A DNA stretch of 64,000 nt from Osedax frankpressi. Taxonomy: Eukaryota; Annelida; Polychaeta; Sabellida; Siboglinidae. Below, piece after piece: positions 24,417 to 38,066 of this stretch (positions are counted from its first letter, which is position 1; every line of letters starts with the position of its first letter). The translations under genes and the position numbers were made by a program. The stretch spans positions 11,678,343 to 11,742,342 of the forward strand of contig OZ038315.1 in assembly GCA_964035775.1 (NCBI GenBank), read 5' to 3'. Below the pieces are notes generated by a model, which worked only from the letters and a program-made list of their open reading frames with translations, made no database searches and had not been told where the DNA came from.

Positions 24417-25399
24417 GGGTTAGTAGGTTATTCGCATTGGGGTAGAAACTTATAGGTTAGGTTTATATAAAGTTGTAGTTGTATTTGAAATTCTAAATCA
24501 ATTATATAGGGTATTAGAATACTGTACATTTATAATCAATATTGTTACCATTTCAAATATGTAAATTAAAAAATGAGATTCTCTTTTATCATAATATACA
24601 ATCATTATTCCTAATAAATCTAGTATATATAGTATATAGAAACATTATATTTTCATATTAAGTGTAGATCAGAGCTATCTATTAATTATTTGGTATATAT
24701 GCTATACATATTATATTTATCTACCAATTAATAGAATCAAAATATATAAATTAAATTACTAGTTATTTTAAATATTTACAAAACTAATGATAAATTTCAA
24801 TTTTATATATTAAATTCTATATAAAAAAGTGTCATAGAAATTGAAGAATGCTAAATTATAAATAAACATTTTGATTATATCCTAGATAATACAAGTAGTT
24901 AAATCCTAGATACAAGTAGTTAAATAAGTAGTTTACTTTTATTATTATGCAATATCGCATAATCTGGTTACCACTAAATTATATTTTATGAGAATTTAAA
25001 TTTAAATATGTGCTAATATTTATTAATGTCAACTCATAACATTAAACAGCACGAGAGGTTTCCTTCGCCGGAAGGAAGGAGAAGAGAGTTACAGAGAAGA
25101 GAAGAGAGTCGCAACCAAAATTGACCAATAGCTATATTATGAAATCGCGACTTCGAAAATTGCCATAGCTAATCGCACGCCTCCAAATTTTTAGTATTTT
25201 AGCCTTTTTTACTTATCCGTACACTTCCGTGTTTTACATTCTTCTATTTATTATATGTATATATATATTTCCTTATTGTGAAAATAAATGATACATTTAT
25301 ATTTTCAAATATAGTAAAATACGAGTTTATATCTCATAATTTATTTATTTAATTAAATGTAAAAAATAATTTATAAATATGTACAAAACAATTTGCTGG
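24417..25399. other. Convergent spacer ECT2 / DYNLT2B-like
   Basis: About 1 kb lies between the ECT2 stop and the stop of the minus-strand dynein light chain, and should hold both 3' ends. AATAAA on plus at about 24861 is a possible ECT2 poly(A) signal, and TTTATT at about 25340 is a possible minus-strand one; both are weak in AT-rich DNA. An island at 25052-25185 is less AT-rich. It has the hairpin TTCCTTC-GCCG-GAAGGAA at 25060-25077 and a following GA-rich run, and I could not identify it. Confidence 0.6.
25060..25077. repeat. Small GC-containing hairpin with purine run
   Basis: Seven-base perfect arms (TTCCTTC/GAAGGAA) enclose GCCG, followed by a GA-rich stretch to about 25120. It stands out in a very AT-rich spacer. 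It could be a transcript-end structure or a fragment of an element; there is no further support. Confidence 0.35.
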
Positions 25400-27799
25400 T
25401 TAATAGAAATAAACTGCAAATACTGCAACCAGGCAAAACATTGAATCCTGTATTAGGTTAAGAGTTTTATTATTATCAATGATATTTGTGAAGTACAATT
25501 TAATTTCCAAAAAAAAACAGTTTAAATCACCATCTACTTACATTATTATATAAGTACTTTGCATAGTTGTCCGTATCTGAATCCCAGTAACATCTCAACG
25601 CCATCCTAACATTGTTAAGGGAAAGATTTGTCAACATTTTTTAAGATTAAATAAAAGCTAATTTAGATGTTTCTAATAAAATATTGTTATTTATTAATTT
25701 AAAAGAATTGAATAAAAATAACTATATTTTATAAGAAATATTTTGAGATATTAGTTTTGATATATTTATTACTTAAAATTCTAAAACCAATTTCTGAATA
25801 AATAATAATTATTAAAACTTAGAAATGGAGTAAATACAAACTTGACACCTTCACCTCGCTGTTCTCCTATCACACTCGTCACCACCACTTTATAGCGGGG
25901 GTAGTCGAGTGCTATGCATATTTAATAACAAGTAATTAATACGCAAGTTAGAGATTTCAATTTAGTTCCGTTTGTGGTTTGTTAATAATCTCTCGTAAAA
26001 TGATGTAGCTATATATTTAGGCTAATCCCAATTATATAGTTAATTAAATAAATTTATTATATTAACGAATCAATGTTTAACGTAATCGGAATAAACACCA
26101 GACTCTATTCAGTCTAACTAACCGAGAACCTTTGTTTTGATATCGTCTGTGATTTGTTTATTCCACGGAGTTACTTCTTCACTCTCAAACTTCTTACCAT
26201 CAAAGAAATCCTCGCAATATTCTTTCAGGATCTTGAACACTACCGGTACTCTGAATCTACAATATTTGTTACATTGAAATGTTATTACTTATAGGTATAA
26301 TCAATATAAAAAATAATACAAATTAATAGTACTAAATAATGATATATTGTATAGTTATATATAGTTTAGTAATATTATTTATTAAATATAAATTATTATT
26401 ATCATTAATAATATAATGCTTATTAATAATTAAAATTGGCAAGGATTGTTAAAATGAGAAGTTCATTATAATGAAAATAATATTAATTTATAATTATATA
26501 TTACACTAATTATATACTAAATCTTTCTGAATTTTAATTTAAATTAACTTTCAAGAGGTTTATTTTTCTAAATATATGATTTATTACAAAAATTGTTGAA
26601 TACCAAATATACTATGCATAATATTAACTAAATATAATTCAAAATATGATAATCCTTTACAATATATTAGTATTAAATTAGTATTATTCAAACAGAACAA
26701 TATACAAATTTAAATATTGTATAATTGTAATAATCATTTTTTATAACTATTTAATATATGTATATACGATGCAAATTTGAAATTAGTAGATTGCAAGATG
26801 CATTTCTATCTAAAATTAATGATATAAATAATTTAATTTTCAATGATTTTAAACCGCTTTTCATTTCAACTTTATAATTATGGAATAAACATGTATATGA
26901 TGAATTCAACTAAATAATGGTGGCTTATTTCAATAATATATAATGGTAAATATATTTAAATTGTATATTTATAGAAATATTGTAGTATATATAATATATT
27001 GTAGTATACATATAGTTATTTACTGGTAAATTAGTGTATTCGTTTACATATTAGATATATCTTATAAATAAATTATTATTTATGGTGATATATGAATCAG
27101 TATAATGAAACATATAAATTATATGCATAAACATATATTAAAATCATTTAAAATAAATCGTAATAACTTATCAAATAACTTATTTACTTATATTTTATAT
27201 AAAAATCTATAAATTAAAACAAAGAATTACTCTGTATATACTTTATGATATATATGCTAATAGAATACTACATGTAACATATTCTAAATAGATTATTGGC
27301 ATGTAAACGCTTAATTTTAAGCGTTTACACCAAAATGCACATAACAGTCTATAAATTACAATCGATGAATTTCAGTAGGACTCATTAATCTAATTATAAT
27401 ATAATATGTGATATTGGTATATTTTAAGTATGATTATTTACAATTTTATATTAATCTTTAAATAACGTTTGATTAATGTTTAACTATGTTAAAATAGTAG
27501 TTTCAATTGAATAATAATTAAAGATACTATAATAATATATCTTAGTATAATAAAAATGGTTTATAAACTATATGTCGTGTCAATTACAAATATTCATTTT
27601 TATTGTTAACTTTGAGAATAGGGTATGTTAATTATGCTTATTATTTCGTGAATTTATATTTTATCCGATTTGTCTGGTATTATATATATTATTTAGTGAG
27701 CTTTTTAAAATCTTACTTTTGATTAAAATTTGGACGAATATTATATGAATTTGGTGTTTCCTTTTCCATCTCCTCCGTAGTAGCTACTTCAGTTGTCAT
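25400..27799 (-). CDS. DYNLT2B: Tctex-type dynein light chain (DYNLT2B/TCTEX1D2-like), complete
   Basis: Five coding exons on the minus strand (27799-27717, 26256-26123, 25911-25842, 25605-25542, 25447-25400) join in phase to 132 codons plus stop, the family's usual size. Exon 1 starts ATG and has PNSYNIRPNFNQ, like human NTYILRPVFQQ. Exon 2 has FRVPVVFKILKEYCEDFF and TPWNKQITDDIK. Exon 3 has YPRYKVVVTSVIGEQRGEGV, the Tctex1 core. Exon 4 has LRCYWDSDTDNYAKYLYNN (family RCFWDADTDNY), and exon 5 ends SMFCLVAVFAVYFY, the family's C-terminal strand. DYNLT2B is a light chain of cytoplasmic dynein-2, needed for retrograde transport in cilia. For exon 2 the donor CTCG|GTTAGT was chosen because it alone fits exon 3's phase. 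TCTE3/DYNLT2 is the main alternative. Confidence 0.92.
26257..27716 (-). other. DYNLT2B-like intron 1, AT-rich
   Basis: 1.46 kb of AT-rich sequence between the first two coding exons with no supported exon. The inverted pair AAACGCTTAATTTTAAGCGTTT at about 27306-27327 is a perfect palindrome. Confidence 0.75.
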
Positions 27800-30700
27800 T
27801 TTAAAGTGAAATACTAATGGCTAATTTATATTTGATGATAATTTAATCAAAGAATTAAATGAATTTTATTTTGTATTTATATTTTAATTTCCATAGTAAC
27901 ATACAAATAATTTTATTAATTTATGTGATAAACTATTATGCTAACTAAAATGAATACCATTAATTAAAACTAATTAAATATTATAATAATATAAACTTTT
28001 AATATATAATTCATATATAATTATAGTATTTAATTATTTTTAAAATATTTTATAATCAATCACTCCCTATTATAAACTAAAAATATAGGTAAACATCCCA
28101 AAAAAAAATATAAAATATATTTTAAAATATTCAAATTTTTAAAAAAAACTTATCGTATAATTACATTTTAAAGCTAATTTTAACGTTATTTTTTATAAAT
28201 AAATCAAATATATTAATTTTATTTTACATTATTTAAAGGTATATATTTTAGTATTTATATATTTAAATAATTCATCTACTATACAATTAAATGCATTATG
28301 ATTGATATTAATCAAATTAAGATGGGTACTTTATATATTTCCTATTAAATTTCTTAACTTGCTAACTTAATTTCCCTACTAATTAAATAAATATTAAGGT
28401 TATTATTTAATATTATTAAATCGATATATTTTCTTATCAATTAAGTTAAAATAAAACGTACCTAATTGTATTTTTAATTAAGTTATTTATTACATCGTTG
28501 TGATATAATAAACTTAATCCTAGTCCAGGATATTTTCAAAATGGATTTTAAATAGAAAGTTGACATATTTATTAATTATTAAAAAAATAATTGAATTCAT
28601 TGCTTCATTCATATAACTAAAAAATCATACTTCATATTATATTAAATAAATAATACATTTTCATAATATAAATATATTCATAGTAATTGATTTTATTAAA
28701 TATACTTGTTGCATAATCATTTCAATGGCAATTCATATTATTTATAATAAACGACAATAGACTGTGTTACATAATAAATAACATATCAAAATCATATTCA
28801 TGTTACACAAAATGGATTTAATTTATAATCAATATATATTAATTCTAAATAACAAGTGATTTAGTTATTGTTTTAAATTAACAATTTTTTAGAGTCTATT
28901 TTCTATCGATATATTTTTTAAGGGTTTACTGTTATATTCTTGACCCGTTTATCTTATATTAGTATCAACAAAATACATTAATTTAAATGGTTAATGTTAC
29001 TTATATTTAGTTTACCCATATTGCAAATGTTGCCGTATCTATGGAAAGTATTAATAAAGCCCATAATTATACATTATATATGTTTAATATAGAATTTATC
29101 ATTTAGTTTTAATTCTATAATTCTATAGTTTTACATATTCTTGAACATTAAATAGCTACTAGCTGTAATTATTTTAATTATTGTTTATAAGGTAGCATTT
29201 ATTTACAATTATTATACTCAAAACCTGTAGTATACATCATGCGGCTACAATCTATGTTGATCAGAATAGGAGTCCAATTAATGATTCATTATATTTTGTA
29301 TTATTGTTCTACATGTTTATATAACATTTCTATTCATGATCAGTGTATTTATACCGTTCCCCTTTTTGATATAAAAATGAATATTGTACCATTCAAAATA
29401 TTAATTGCAGCAATTCCTACTAAGTTCTATTTTTAGTTGTAAGTTAAGGTCTATAAATTAGAAATTTTTAATTGTTTACTAAATATATTATATTCCTATA
29501 AAATGTAACATATCATAATTGATATAAAAATACATATTTGCGATGTTGGAAAGAATATACATATATATCTGTTTATATATATATTTAATGTTTATATCTG
29601 CTTATATATGAAATACATTTTAAATGTGTATATAAAATGGTATTTATTTAATTATTTAAAAATAATTATATTTTATAATTTACTTTTCACATATATATGT
29701 TTATATATTATACTTTATATATAAGGAGCTTTTATAGAAATATAATAATATAAACTATATAATTATATATATATATATATAGTTAGTAATTAGTCTATTT
29801 TCATAATTGAAATAATTGATAGAATATATATATTACTCTATATATATATAACTAATATACATATTATAACTTGATGTTTATATTTAATAAAATGTACTAT
29901 ATTTATAATACATATATTTGTTTATATATATAACATATAGTTACATAATTAGTAATGCTATCAAATATTAATTATGTTATGGAATTATTATGAGTATGTG
30001 TAATAATTTCTCTTCTATCTCCTAGTTGATTTGATGGATGTTAATTTGCCTATTTTTCTTATGAATTATATTTGTATTAATTTCCTGATCAAAATGATAC
30101 TCTTTATGAATATTCAGCAAACACAGTGATGTTTTGTAAAATGCTAGTTTTTTTGCGGATTATTTGTTAATAAGTTATTTGTTTAGGTAATAAGTATATT
30201 ATTACATATTATAATGTATCCATTTTTTAGTTATTAATGAGCTTTCAATAATAATAATAAGCATGTAATACATGTAATACCTTTTTGATATATAATGTTT
30301 ATACTTGAAGATATGTATAGTTTTGTCATAATAGATTCATAAAGTATTATATACATTTAAAAAATATTAATTTTAAACATGTAAATCTAGAATTAGAGGT
30401 ACATTTTGAGATTACCAGAAATTATAAACTTGGCCAGATAAACTATAAATTACTAATATTTCACATATACATATTTAGCCTGAATCATCTTAAGGACATT
30501 TTATAATTTAGATACAGTTATTCCAACTAATGTAACAACAAACACAGAATATTTCTAATTACAAATATTGTTTGCAAATGTTAATTCTTTTTGGGATATT
30601 GTAAATTCTGCATTAGGCTTTTACTAGTTCATTTTTATTAATAGCCCAATATATTACCAATTATGAATGACCCTAATCAGATGGCTAAAAACTATAATCA

Positions 30701-33066
30701 CTTACCCACGTCACTTCTGAGTTAATACCTTGACAACTTTCACACAACTCTCACAGCACTTACGTAACTAGTATGAGATGATTTTTATGCATTTTTTTAA
30801 TGAGGTTTCATTTTCTAAGATCTCATCTATTTATTAGTTACACCCCTGTAATATAGAATCATGAATACATATTAACAATCTGAATACTATATGAATTATT
30901 AATATTGGCACACTTCTGAGCAGAACTCATTATCAGATGAAAACAATACTATTTATTTCATAATCAGATTAGTTACAATTCTACATTATATAACCCGATC
31001 ATAGATTTTTTATATGGCGTTATGTTTAGTAATAATAGATTTGGTTTTATGTATAATGCGCCATGTAATATTTATAATATTTTACATTACATCATTTGAT
31101 ATCACCTATAGATGCGACATGTTTAGCTGTAAATTAAGGTAATTGCATGTGTTTATGCTTATCTAGCAATCATTCTTCTATTTGATTGTTATTAATTCCC
31201 TATTATTTTTATAAAGTTTTCCTAAAGTGGAATTCCTACAATTAGAATTATTTTTCAGTTGATTGTGCATTTTGGTGGGAAACCCTAAATTTGCGCGATA
31301 TTTACCCATACAATATGCAAAGATAATCAACTACTGTAAGATATACAAAGATAATCAACTTAAAAGTATCATCTGCAATCACATTGGGTAAAATTATACA
31401 TAAATAAATAAGACTTCTATTTCATTTGATAAAAAGTTTATAAATAAATACAAATGTATAATTGTTTATGACAAGAATAGATATCTTATTATAAATAATA
31501 CAAATTTATAGTTGTTTATGACAGTATAGATATCTTATTATAAATAATACAAATTTTTCAATTAATCAATTACCATAATATATCTTAAATTTTAGTGATA
31601 TAACACAAACCTTCTTTAGCTTATGATTCATAATGTTACACATATATATATATATAATAGATTATAATCTACGAAATATAATATAATTTAAGTTCAGATA
31701 CTCTATTTTAATTCAAATTCAGATAGTATATTATAGTTTAAATAGTATATTATAATTCAAGTTTAGATAGTATGTTATAAGTTCATAGTCCATATTATTT
31801 TATAATCACTCCAATAAATAGTTTTATCTATAGGATTTGTTTTGGTAACATCAATAAAATGGTGTTTAATTTTAAAATGAGTCGTAGATAAACACTTCTG
31901 CTGATATAATCTCGTTGGGAACTGCAGTTAACGCTTTGATATCCCAATAGCTACTTTCAAAGCCTACATGCTACTTCCTCGACGAGCTGAAATAATCTCC
32001 CTGCGGATATTGACATTCAACTAGATGTCTTCATTGACTCCGTGTAATCATCTGCCACTGTAAACATCCCTTGGATTGGTTAGTAGATGACTTTGTGTAC
32101 ACGGAATTGTGGTTTTTTTGATGATGTCATGCGAACGATGAGTAAATGAAAATCTCCTGTAGTTTGAATTGTATCGCTGGATTTTGTTAGCTTCACTAGC
32201 AGATGTTTAATCGTTAAAAACCTGAATATTATTAAGTATTTGCAATCACTGCCGGAGAACCAATCCAATCAACGTAATTTATTTTCATATATTCGATTAC
32301 ACGCATCCATTACATATAAATTATATAATAAACTCGCCCCAGTGATTCTAGCTCCCAGGAGCGATGTTCTACTCCGATGGCCATTTATCTAGTTCATTTC
32401 GGTGACCTCCGGTGACCCTACTATTGATACGCACCTATCATTTCCACCAACACGACGTCGATGCAAGTTCAATCGATATCCTTCTGTAGCATTGCTCACA
32501 ACTTCTATTGTTCTATGGTGAAGGTCTACTGTATAGATACTGTTTTTAATGACCTGGATGAACTCTAATTTCCATTGCTAACCTAGAAATGCTATTATAT
32601 AACTGAGTATTGCTGAGATTAATAATTAATCTCTCTTCATCTTCTAATAATTTCATGAAATGTTATAAGCTATATTTTATCTCAAATATATTCTATTATT
32701 TGAATATATATCCATTATTTAGTATAATGTACACATACTCCTACATACATCATGCATTATGATCTATGCATGCATGCATTGTATATTTATATTAATTTCA
32801 CTTATCTCCAAATATAACAACTGTAAAATAATAATAATATACCTAATATGTTTGTTTAATATGATGTTAAGCAATGATGAAATACAAATATTATGCAATA
32901 CCGGGTGGTCAACTATTGGGTATTTCACACCTCTATATGTCACGGATTAACCTATGTTTTTACTTTACGGGAACTTAATTCCCTGCAATGTTTATTATAT
33001 TCATATTTGTGCTATTTACATTTCTATTTTTTACTTTATTTAGTAGTAAATGTAAACATTTTGATT

Positions 33067-33118
<52 letters not shown>

Positions 33119-33290
33119 GTCGAAATGAATCTTGTATCTGTGTATAAATACACAAATGGATACAAAAACCCTGAAGTATATTTGTATTTCTATTAGATTA
33201 TCAGTGGTGTTAAAGACTAGATGATTGCCATTATGTGTATTGATTATTGTTTATTAATGTAAATGCTATTTCCTACTACCAGCCAATGTC
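27800..33290. other. AT-rich intergenic DNA, no gene supported
   Basis: This spacer lies upstream of the DYNLT2B-like start and should include its promoter and 5' UTR near 27800. Short open frames (such as 29239-29436 and 32759-32950) have AT-driven composition and no recognisable motif. There is a (TA)n tract at about 33069-33117. The only compositional change is the island at about 31880-32560, listed separately. Confidence 0.6.
31880..32560. other. Unidentified higher-complexity island
   Basis: About 700 bases have clearly more G+C and more varied sequence than the DNA on either side. The longest frame (32268-32080 minus, 62 codons, starting MDWFSGSDCKYL) matches nothing I recognise. TTGGATTGGTT near 32070 recurs in inverted form near 32260. 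It could be a worn transposable-element fragment, a noncoding RNA exon or a regulatory element. I do not assign a family. Confidence 0.35.
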
Positions 33291-33312
33291 AGTTGAACTA
33301 AATATATATGTA

Positions 33313-33600
33313 AGGTATTAAGTATTCTGTATATTAGACTGTATTAAGTATTCTGTATATTAAACTGTATTAAGTAAGCTGTATATTAAACTGTATTAAG
33401 TATGCTGTATATTAAACTGTATTAAGTATTCTGTATATTAAACTGTATTAAGTATGCTGTTTATTAAACTGTATTAAGATGCTGTTTATTAAACTGTATT
33501 AAGTATGCTGTTTATTAAACTGTATTAAGTATGCTGTATATTAAACTGTATTAAGTATGCTGTATATTAAACTGTATTAAGTATGCTGTTTATTAAACTA
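33313..33600 (+). repeat. 26-bp intergenic array
   Basis: About eleven copies of GTATTAAGTATGCTGTATAT plus TAAACT, with TATTC and GTTTA variants; one unit is two bases short. Confidence 0.9.
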
Positions 33601-35812
33601 CAATTATCATAAGGCTGTATTGATACAATAGTAATATCTTCTATAGTGTAAAAATAAAACTTCTTAATTTTATGAAATATATATTTTCTATTTATATGCA
33701 GAACTATACAGAACTATTATTATATATTGTAATTTAGAAATTATTACTACTATTACAATAATATCTAAACTTTCTTAACTATTTTAAGATTTTTATGATA
33801 TAGTTGCATTGTGGTTAAATATAGATTATGTTATGGCTTAAACGTTAATATTAACAATTTTACATGTTAATTATATACACATAGTATTGATTTTGAAAAC
33901 ATATACGACAATTTGTATGTCTACACTGTAATGTTATGTAACAATTCTTTGATTCCAGATTAATCATTCCGAGAGGCCGATATTTCAAAGAACATCTCTA
34001 ACTTTTAATGCTTTGTGTATACATTGCTGTTATAAAGTTTTATGAGTATTTGTGATTTATTAATCTCAAATAAAATGGCTTCTAATGTTTCGACCCTCGT
34101 AAATCATTTTTAGCATAAATTTATTTTATTTCCTAAGATTTATTAAGAAATTTTTTTTTATTTTACTAGAAACTTTTTGAAAGTATCATTTCATTTTTGT
34201 TTATCAAATAGCAATTTAAATACATTCAATACAGACTTTATACATATATTTTGATTTTTGTAAAATAACAATAACATGATGTCGAGTGAAATATAAATTA
34301 TGCATCAACTGTTATATAAGAGCCCTTCATACGTGATGAAATATATATATATATATATATATATATCACTCAAACTATATATTTGAACTTTGTATCAAAT
34401 CTCTATTGAATATTATCACTTTTTTATGTATTTTAACTTTAATGGCTAAACATTAAATATCATTTGTAAAATTGTAAAGTCTAGATTTTTAATATTTATG
34501 TAATGTGTAATGTTTATCTATTTCTTAGTAGATTAGATGATGTTACGTAATATATACATTGGATGTCACATGACTCAACAATATATTGTATATGTATACA
34601 TCTATTAATATTAAGAATATGATAAAATACTTCTTAAAAAATTGTATAAACTACTTCTTAAAATCATAATATTTTCCCCACTATTAAAATTATTATAAAT
34701 TGAATTTATTTAGCTTTTCATTTATAATAAGTTTAATATATACAATATATAGATTCTATAATTATATATATATTACTATGGTGTTTATACAATGTACAAT
34801 GAATACAATCTGTTTTTAACCTAATGACACTTCACTAATGTGTATTGTTATTGTTATTATAAAGCATTATTTTTAATAATAAAGTAATACACATTATGCC
34901 GTATGTTCTTTTTATTTATGCCACGTAATATTTGATACTTGAACAATAACTGCGCGGTTTATAAATAGATGTTTATATTATAATGACGTTATTCTAAAGT
35001 GTTAGATATATTGTTATCATTAATAATCAATAACTAATATTAATGATCCTTTTGTCTAGTATTCTAGAAAGCATGTCAAGTAACTTCAGTCAATAATGCA
35101 GATAATAAAGATGGCTTGCATTACATAATTTCTTTTATATTCATTTACCTTTGTAACATATAACACATATCTATTTACCTGTATGAGAAATCGAATTATG
35201 TAATGTATGGAAATCTCTCTGTTAATCAATCTTCTTTCGGATTTATATTATATTATTATTATTAAAGTCTTATTTCAGAGTATTACAGTACTTGTATGTA
35301 ATTGTATGTACTCGTATGTAATTTTATGTACTTGTATATAATTTTATGTACTTGTATGTAATTGTATGTAATTCCGTTGATGTGTTATAAAAATGTACTT
35401 GATAATACAGAAGAAAGTATTCAATACAAAACAAGATATAACCTGGCTACTTTGTAGGTATGTGTTGCGTAATATAACGTTTGCAAATTTGATTACTATC
35501 AAATTCGCTCGTCTAAAGTACATTATAGTACGTCTAAAGTACTTTAGTTAGCTAATATCGTAACCAATATCATATTTCTTCCTCCGCGATATAACATTTA
35601 ATTTCTCTCCTGCACTCGTCTGTAAGTAAAACGTATACGTACACCCATACAGACACACGTACAACATACGTCGTACATATATACTCACATACATACATAT
35701 ATACCGAGAGGCACACAAACAAACATCGATACATGTATACAGATACACACGCACACACCTATATATACATACTCACATATGCACACATACCACCATGTTC
35801 TAATATAAACCA
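33601..35812. other. AT-rich intergenic DNA
   Basis: No gene is supported. It contains (TA)n at about 34338-34366, a small degenerate array of GTATGTAATT / GTATGTACTT at about 35285-35372, and a CA-rich simple patch at about 35635-35790 that creates small false frames on minus. Confidence 0.7.
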
Positions 35813-36125
35813 ACAGTCGCGTTGACCTACATAACAGCTGCGTTGACCACTAAACTGACCGCAGTTATAACCACTAAACTAATGCAGTGATTTAATCACT
35901 AAACTGACCACTACGGTGTTTTACTACTAAACTGACCAATGTAGTATTATAACAACTAAAATGACCAATGTAGTAGTATAACTATTAAACTGACCACGGC
36001 AGTGTTATGACAACTAAACTGACCGCTGCATTGTTTTAACTATTAAACTGACCACATAAGTTATGACCACTAAACTGACCACTGCAGTGTTATAACCACT
36101 AAACTGACCACATCAATTGTGACCA
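35813..36125 (+). repeat. Diverged 28-32-bp array
   Basis: About ten degenerate units of the form CCACTAAACTGACCACTGCA plus GTGTTATAA. Unit divergence is much higher than in the intronic arrays, suggesting an older array. Confidence 0.85.
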
Positions 36126-36167
36126 CGAGTGTATAGTGGAAGTATCGGGAGTTAAAAGGACATTTGC

Positions 36168-37403
36168 AATTAACTTTACTATTAGTAAATGGCGGGTGTT
36201 GGTGGAATCACTGAATCGTACAAGAGGGTATCGGGAAGACAGCTGTTCCACGCCACAGTTGATACGTTCCCAGCGCATTCCTATCCACCGCATTCCCTGG
36301 CAGCTATTGTTCCAACAACTATCACGTCGTAACAATACATTACATCTAGTTATTAGGAACTCCGCGGGTATCTATTTCATTGTTAATAAGGCACGTGATA
36401 TACATATACACTATCATCTTAATAACGTAAATTACCTTCACTACTGGCACTACTCTAACCACCACCACCACCACCGCCACCACCACCACCACCACCACCA
36501 CCACCACAACCTTTACTACCATACCTACTAATACTAGAACTGCCCTACGTTAACTGCCTATAAATCCTAGAATAGATAGCATATGCTCTAGGAGGTGAAA
36601 TTAACGTTATCGCAGATTGCTGACATCAGATAGCGTTGAATTTAGTAAACGAATCGACAGACTGTCTCGTGTTCGGTGAACCGTGACGGCTTTCACTTTT
36701 TAGACAATTATCCGCGACATTAGATGTCATTGTATCTCTGGGAGGTTATACACTATTACCTGAAATCCACACTGTCAATCCGTCCCACTCATCCCTCGGA
36801 CACGTGTATACCTACTATTGGATACACTTCTATCTCATTCTATTGTCACCCGAAGTGGATGTATCTTTATACGACTCGCTGTTCGCCTGCCCCTACGTAA
36901 TTCTAGACGTCCCTGTAATCCGATATCGACACGTGACCAATCCTCTTCGCCACGCCCACTTCGAGTGTCCGAGGTCCCCGAAGACATGTATAACGTGCAT
37001 CGTTCTACCAACGTATCGACGGAACCGACAACCAATCCCACCCTATCCACACGCTCTTCGATTGCCCCCTTAACTACTGGTTCTAAAGCAACCAGCCCCA
37101 TAGCACCCGGCTCTTTAGATAACGAAACATCGGGAAACAGCCACCATTCATCCGGTCCCATAGCAACTGCATCCCTGGCGACTGTCGACGTCGGCCTACT
37201 ACTTCCGGGAGACTTGGACGCTTTGTTTACCTGCCTCGTTATCGCGAAAGGTTATTGGCTCGTTCTCTTATCCGCCGAGAGAGGTCGCGATGCAGACGTT
37301 GACGAGTTGCCGACGCACGCCACTTCCGGAAGCGTACAGTTGGCGCGCTGCCACCCGCCACAGCGAGCCTCGACTTCAAGTTTGCTTTCGAATGCTCGTT
37401 AAC
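36168..37403 (+). CDS. Exon-like pieces of an unrecognised gene
   Basis: This block is markedly richer in G+C than its surroundings and resembles the exons of the neighbouring genes. A good acceptor (ACTTTACTATTAG) at 36167 precedes an open stretch to about 36350. Another acceptor (TTTCACTTTTTAG) at 36702 precedes a frame reading SATLDVIVSLGGYTLLPE and later PYVILDVPVIRYRHV. An overlapping frame, open from about 36975 to TAA at 37401, has a Ser/Thr-rich part, then VGLLLPGDLDALFTCLV. I do not recognise the protein, cannot prove strand or exon borders, and cannot chain the frames. It may be one gene between the dynein light chain and the RhoGEF, or 5' exons of the latter. Confidence 0.3.
36458..36510 (+). 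repeat. (CCA)n trinucleotide tract
   Basis: About 16 CCA/CAC repeats with one CGC interruption. It would read as poly-His or poly-Pro/Thr depending on frame, but is probably intronic. Confidence 0.9.
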
Positions 37404-37455
37404 TATAGTTAGTGGCTGACGTGGTGGTGGGTGAGCTTGTACTCGGCGTAACGTT

Positions 37456-37668
37456 ACCGATGTACTTATACTCGTGTACCGATGTACTTATACGCGGGTA
37501 CCGATGTACCTATACGCGGGTACCGATGTACCTATACGCGGGTACCGATGTACCTATACGCGGGTACCGATGTACCTATACGCAGGTACCGATGTACTTA
37601 TACGCGGGTACCGATGTACCTATACGCAGGTACCGATGCACCTATACGAGGGTACCGATGTATCTAAT
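37456..37668 (+). repeat. 22-bp array CCGATGTACCTATACGCGGGTA (about 10 copies)
   Basis: Units CCGATGTACCTATACGCGGG plus TA differ at a few positions (ACTTATAC, CGCAGG, CGAGGG). Because 22 leaves remainder one on division by three, all three plus frames stay open, giving three false open frames over the same bases. It is unusually GC-rich, with CpG-containing CGCG, for this locus. Confidence 0.95.
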
Positions 37669-37827
37669 ACCCGCTTATTGCCCGATAAGTTGGATTTTTG
37701 TTAAATGTGTGACACTCCATGTGATTTTTGTTAAATGTGAACGCATTCTTAGAAAAACTTCTATAATATTCTGTTTGATTGTAGAGAGTTATTTATATCA
37801 ATTTTGACACCTTCAGACATAAATACC

Positions 37828-37880
<53 letters not shown>

Positions 37881-38016
37881 CATTTTTACTGCGCATTCTA
37901 ATTTGTGTAACTATCGACTCTGGTCTATACATTATAAAGGATATAATTATAACTTGTAGTGTCATACAATGTATACATTGTTGAAATCACGACCCACGAA
38001 GTTATATAATAATGAG

Positions 38017-38066
<50 letters not shown>

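Noticed and set aside
29239-29436. 65-codon frame in the spacer
   Set aside because: Composition follows the AT-rich background; no motif, splice context or homology recognised.
36168-37403. Assignment of the exon-like island to PIGX or another human 3q29 gene
   Set aside because: Only a loose resemblance in a Pro/His-rich stretch; the order of motifs and frames does not fit, so no name is given.
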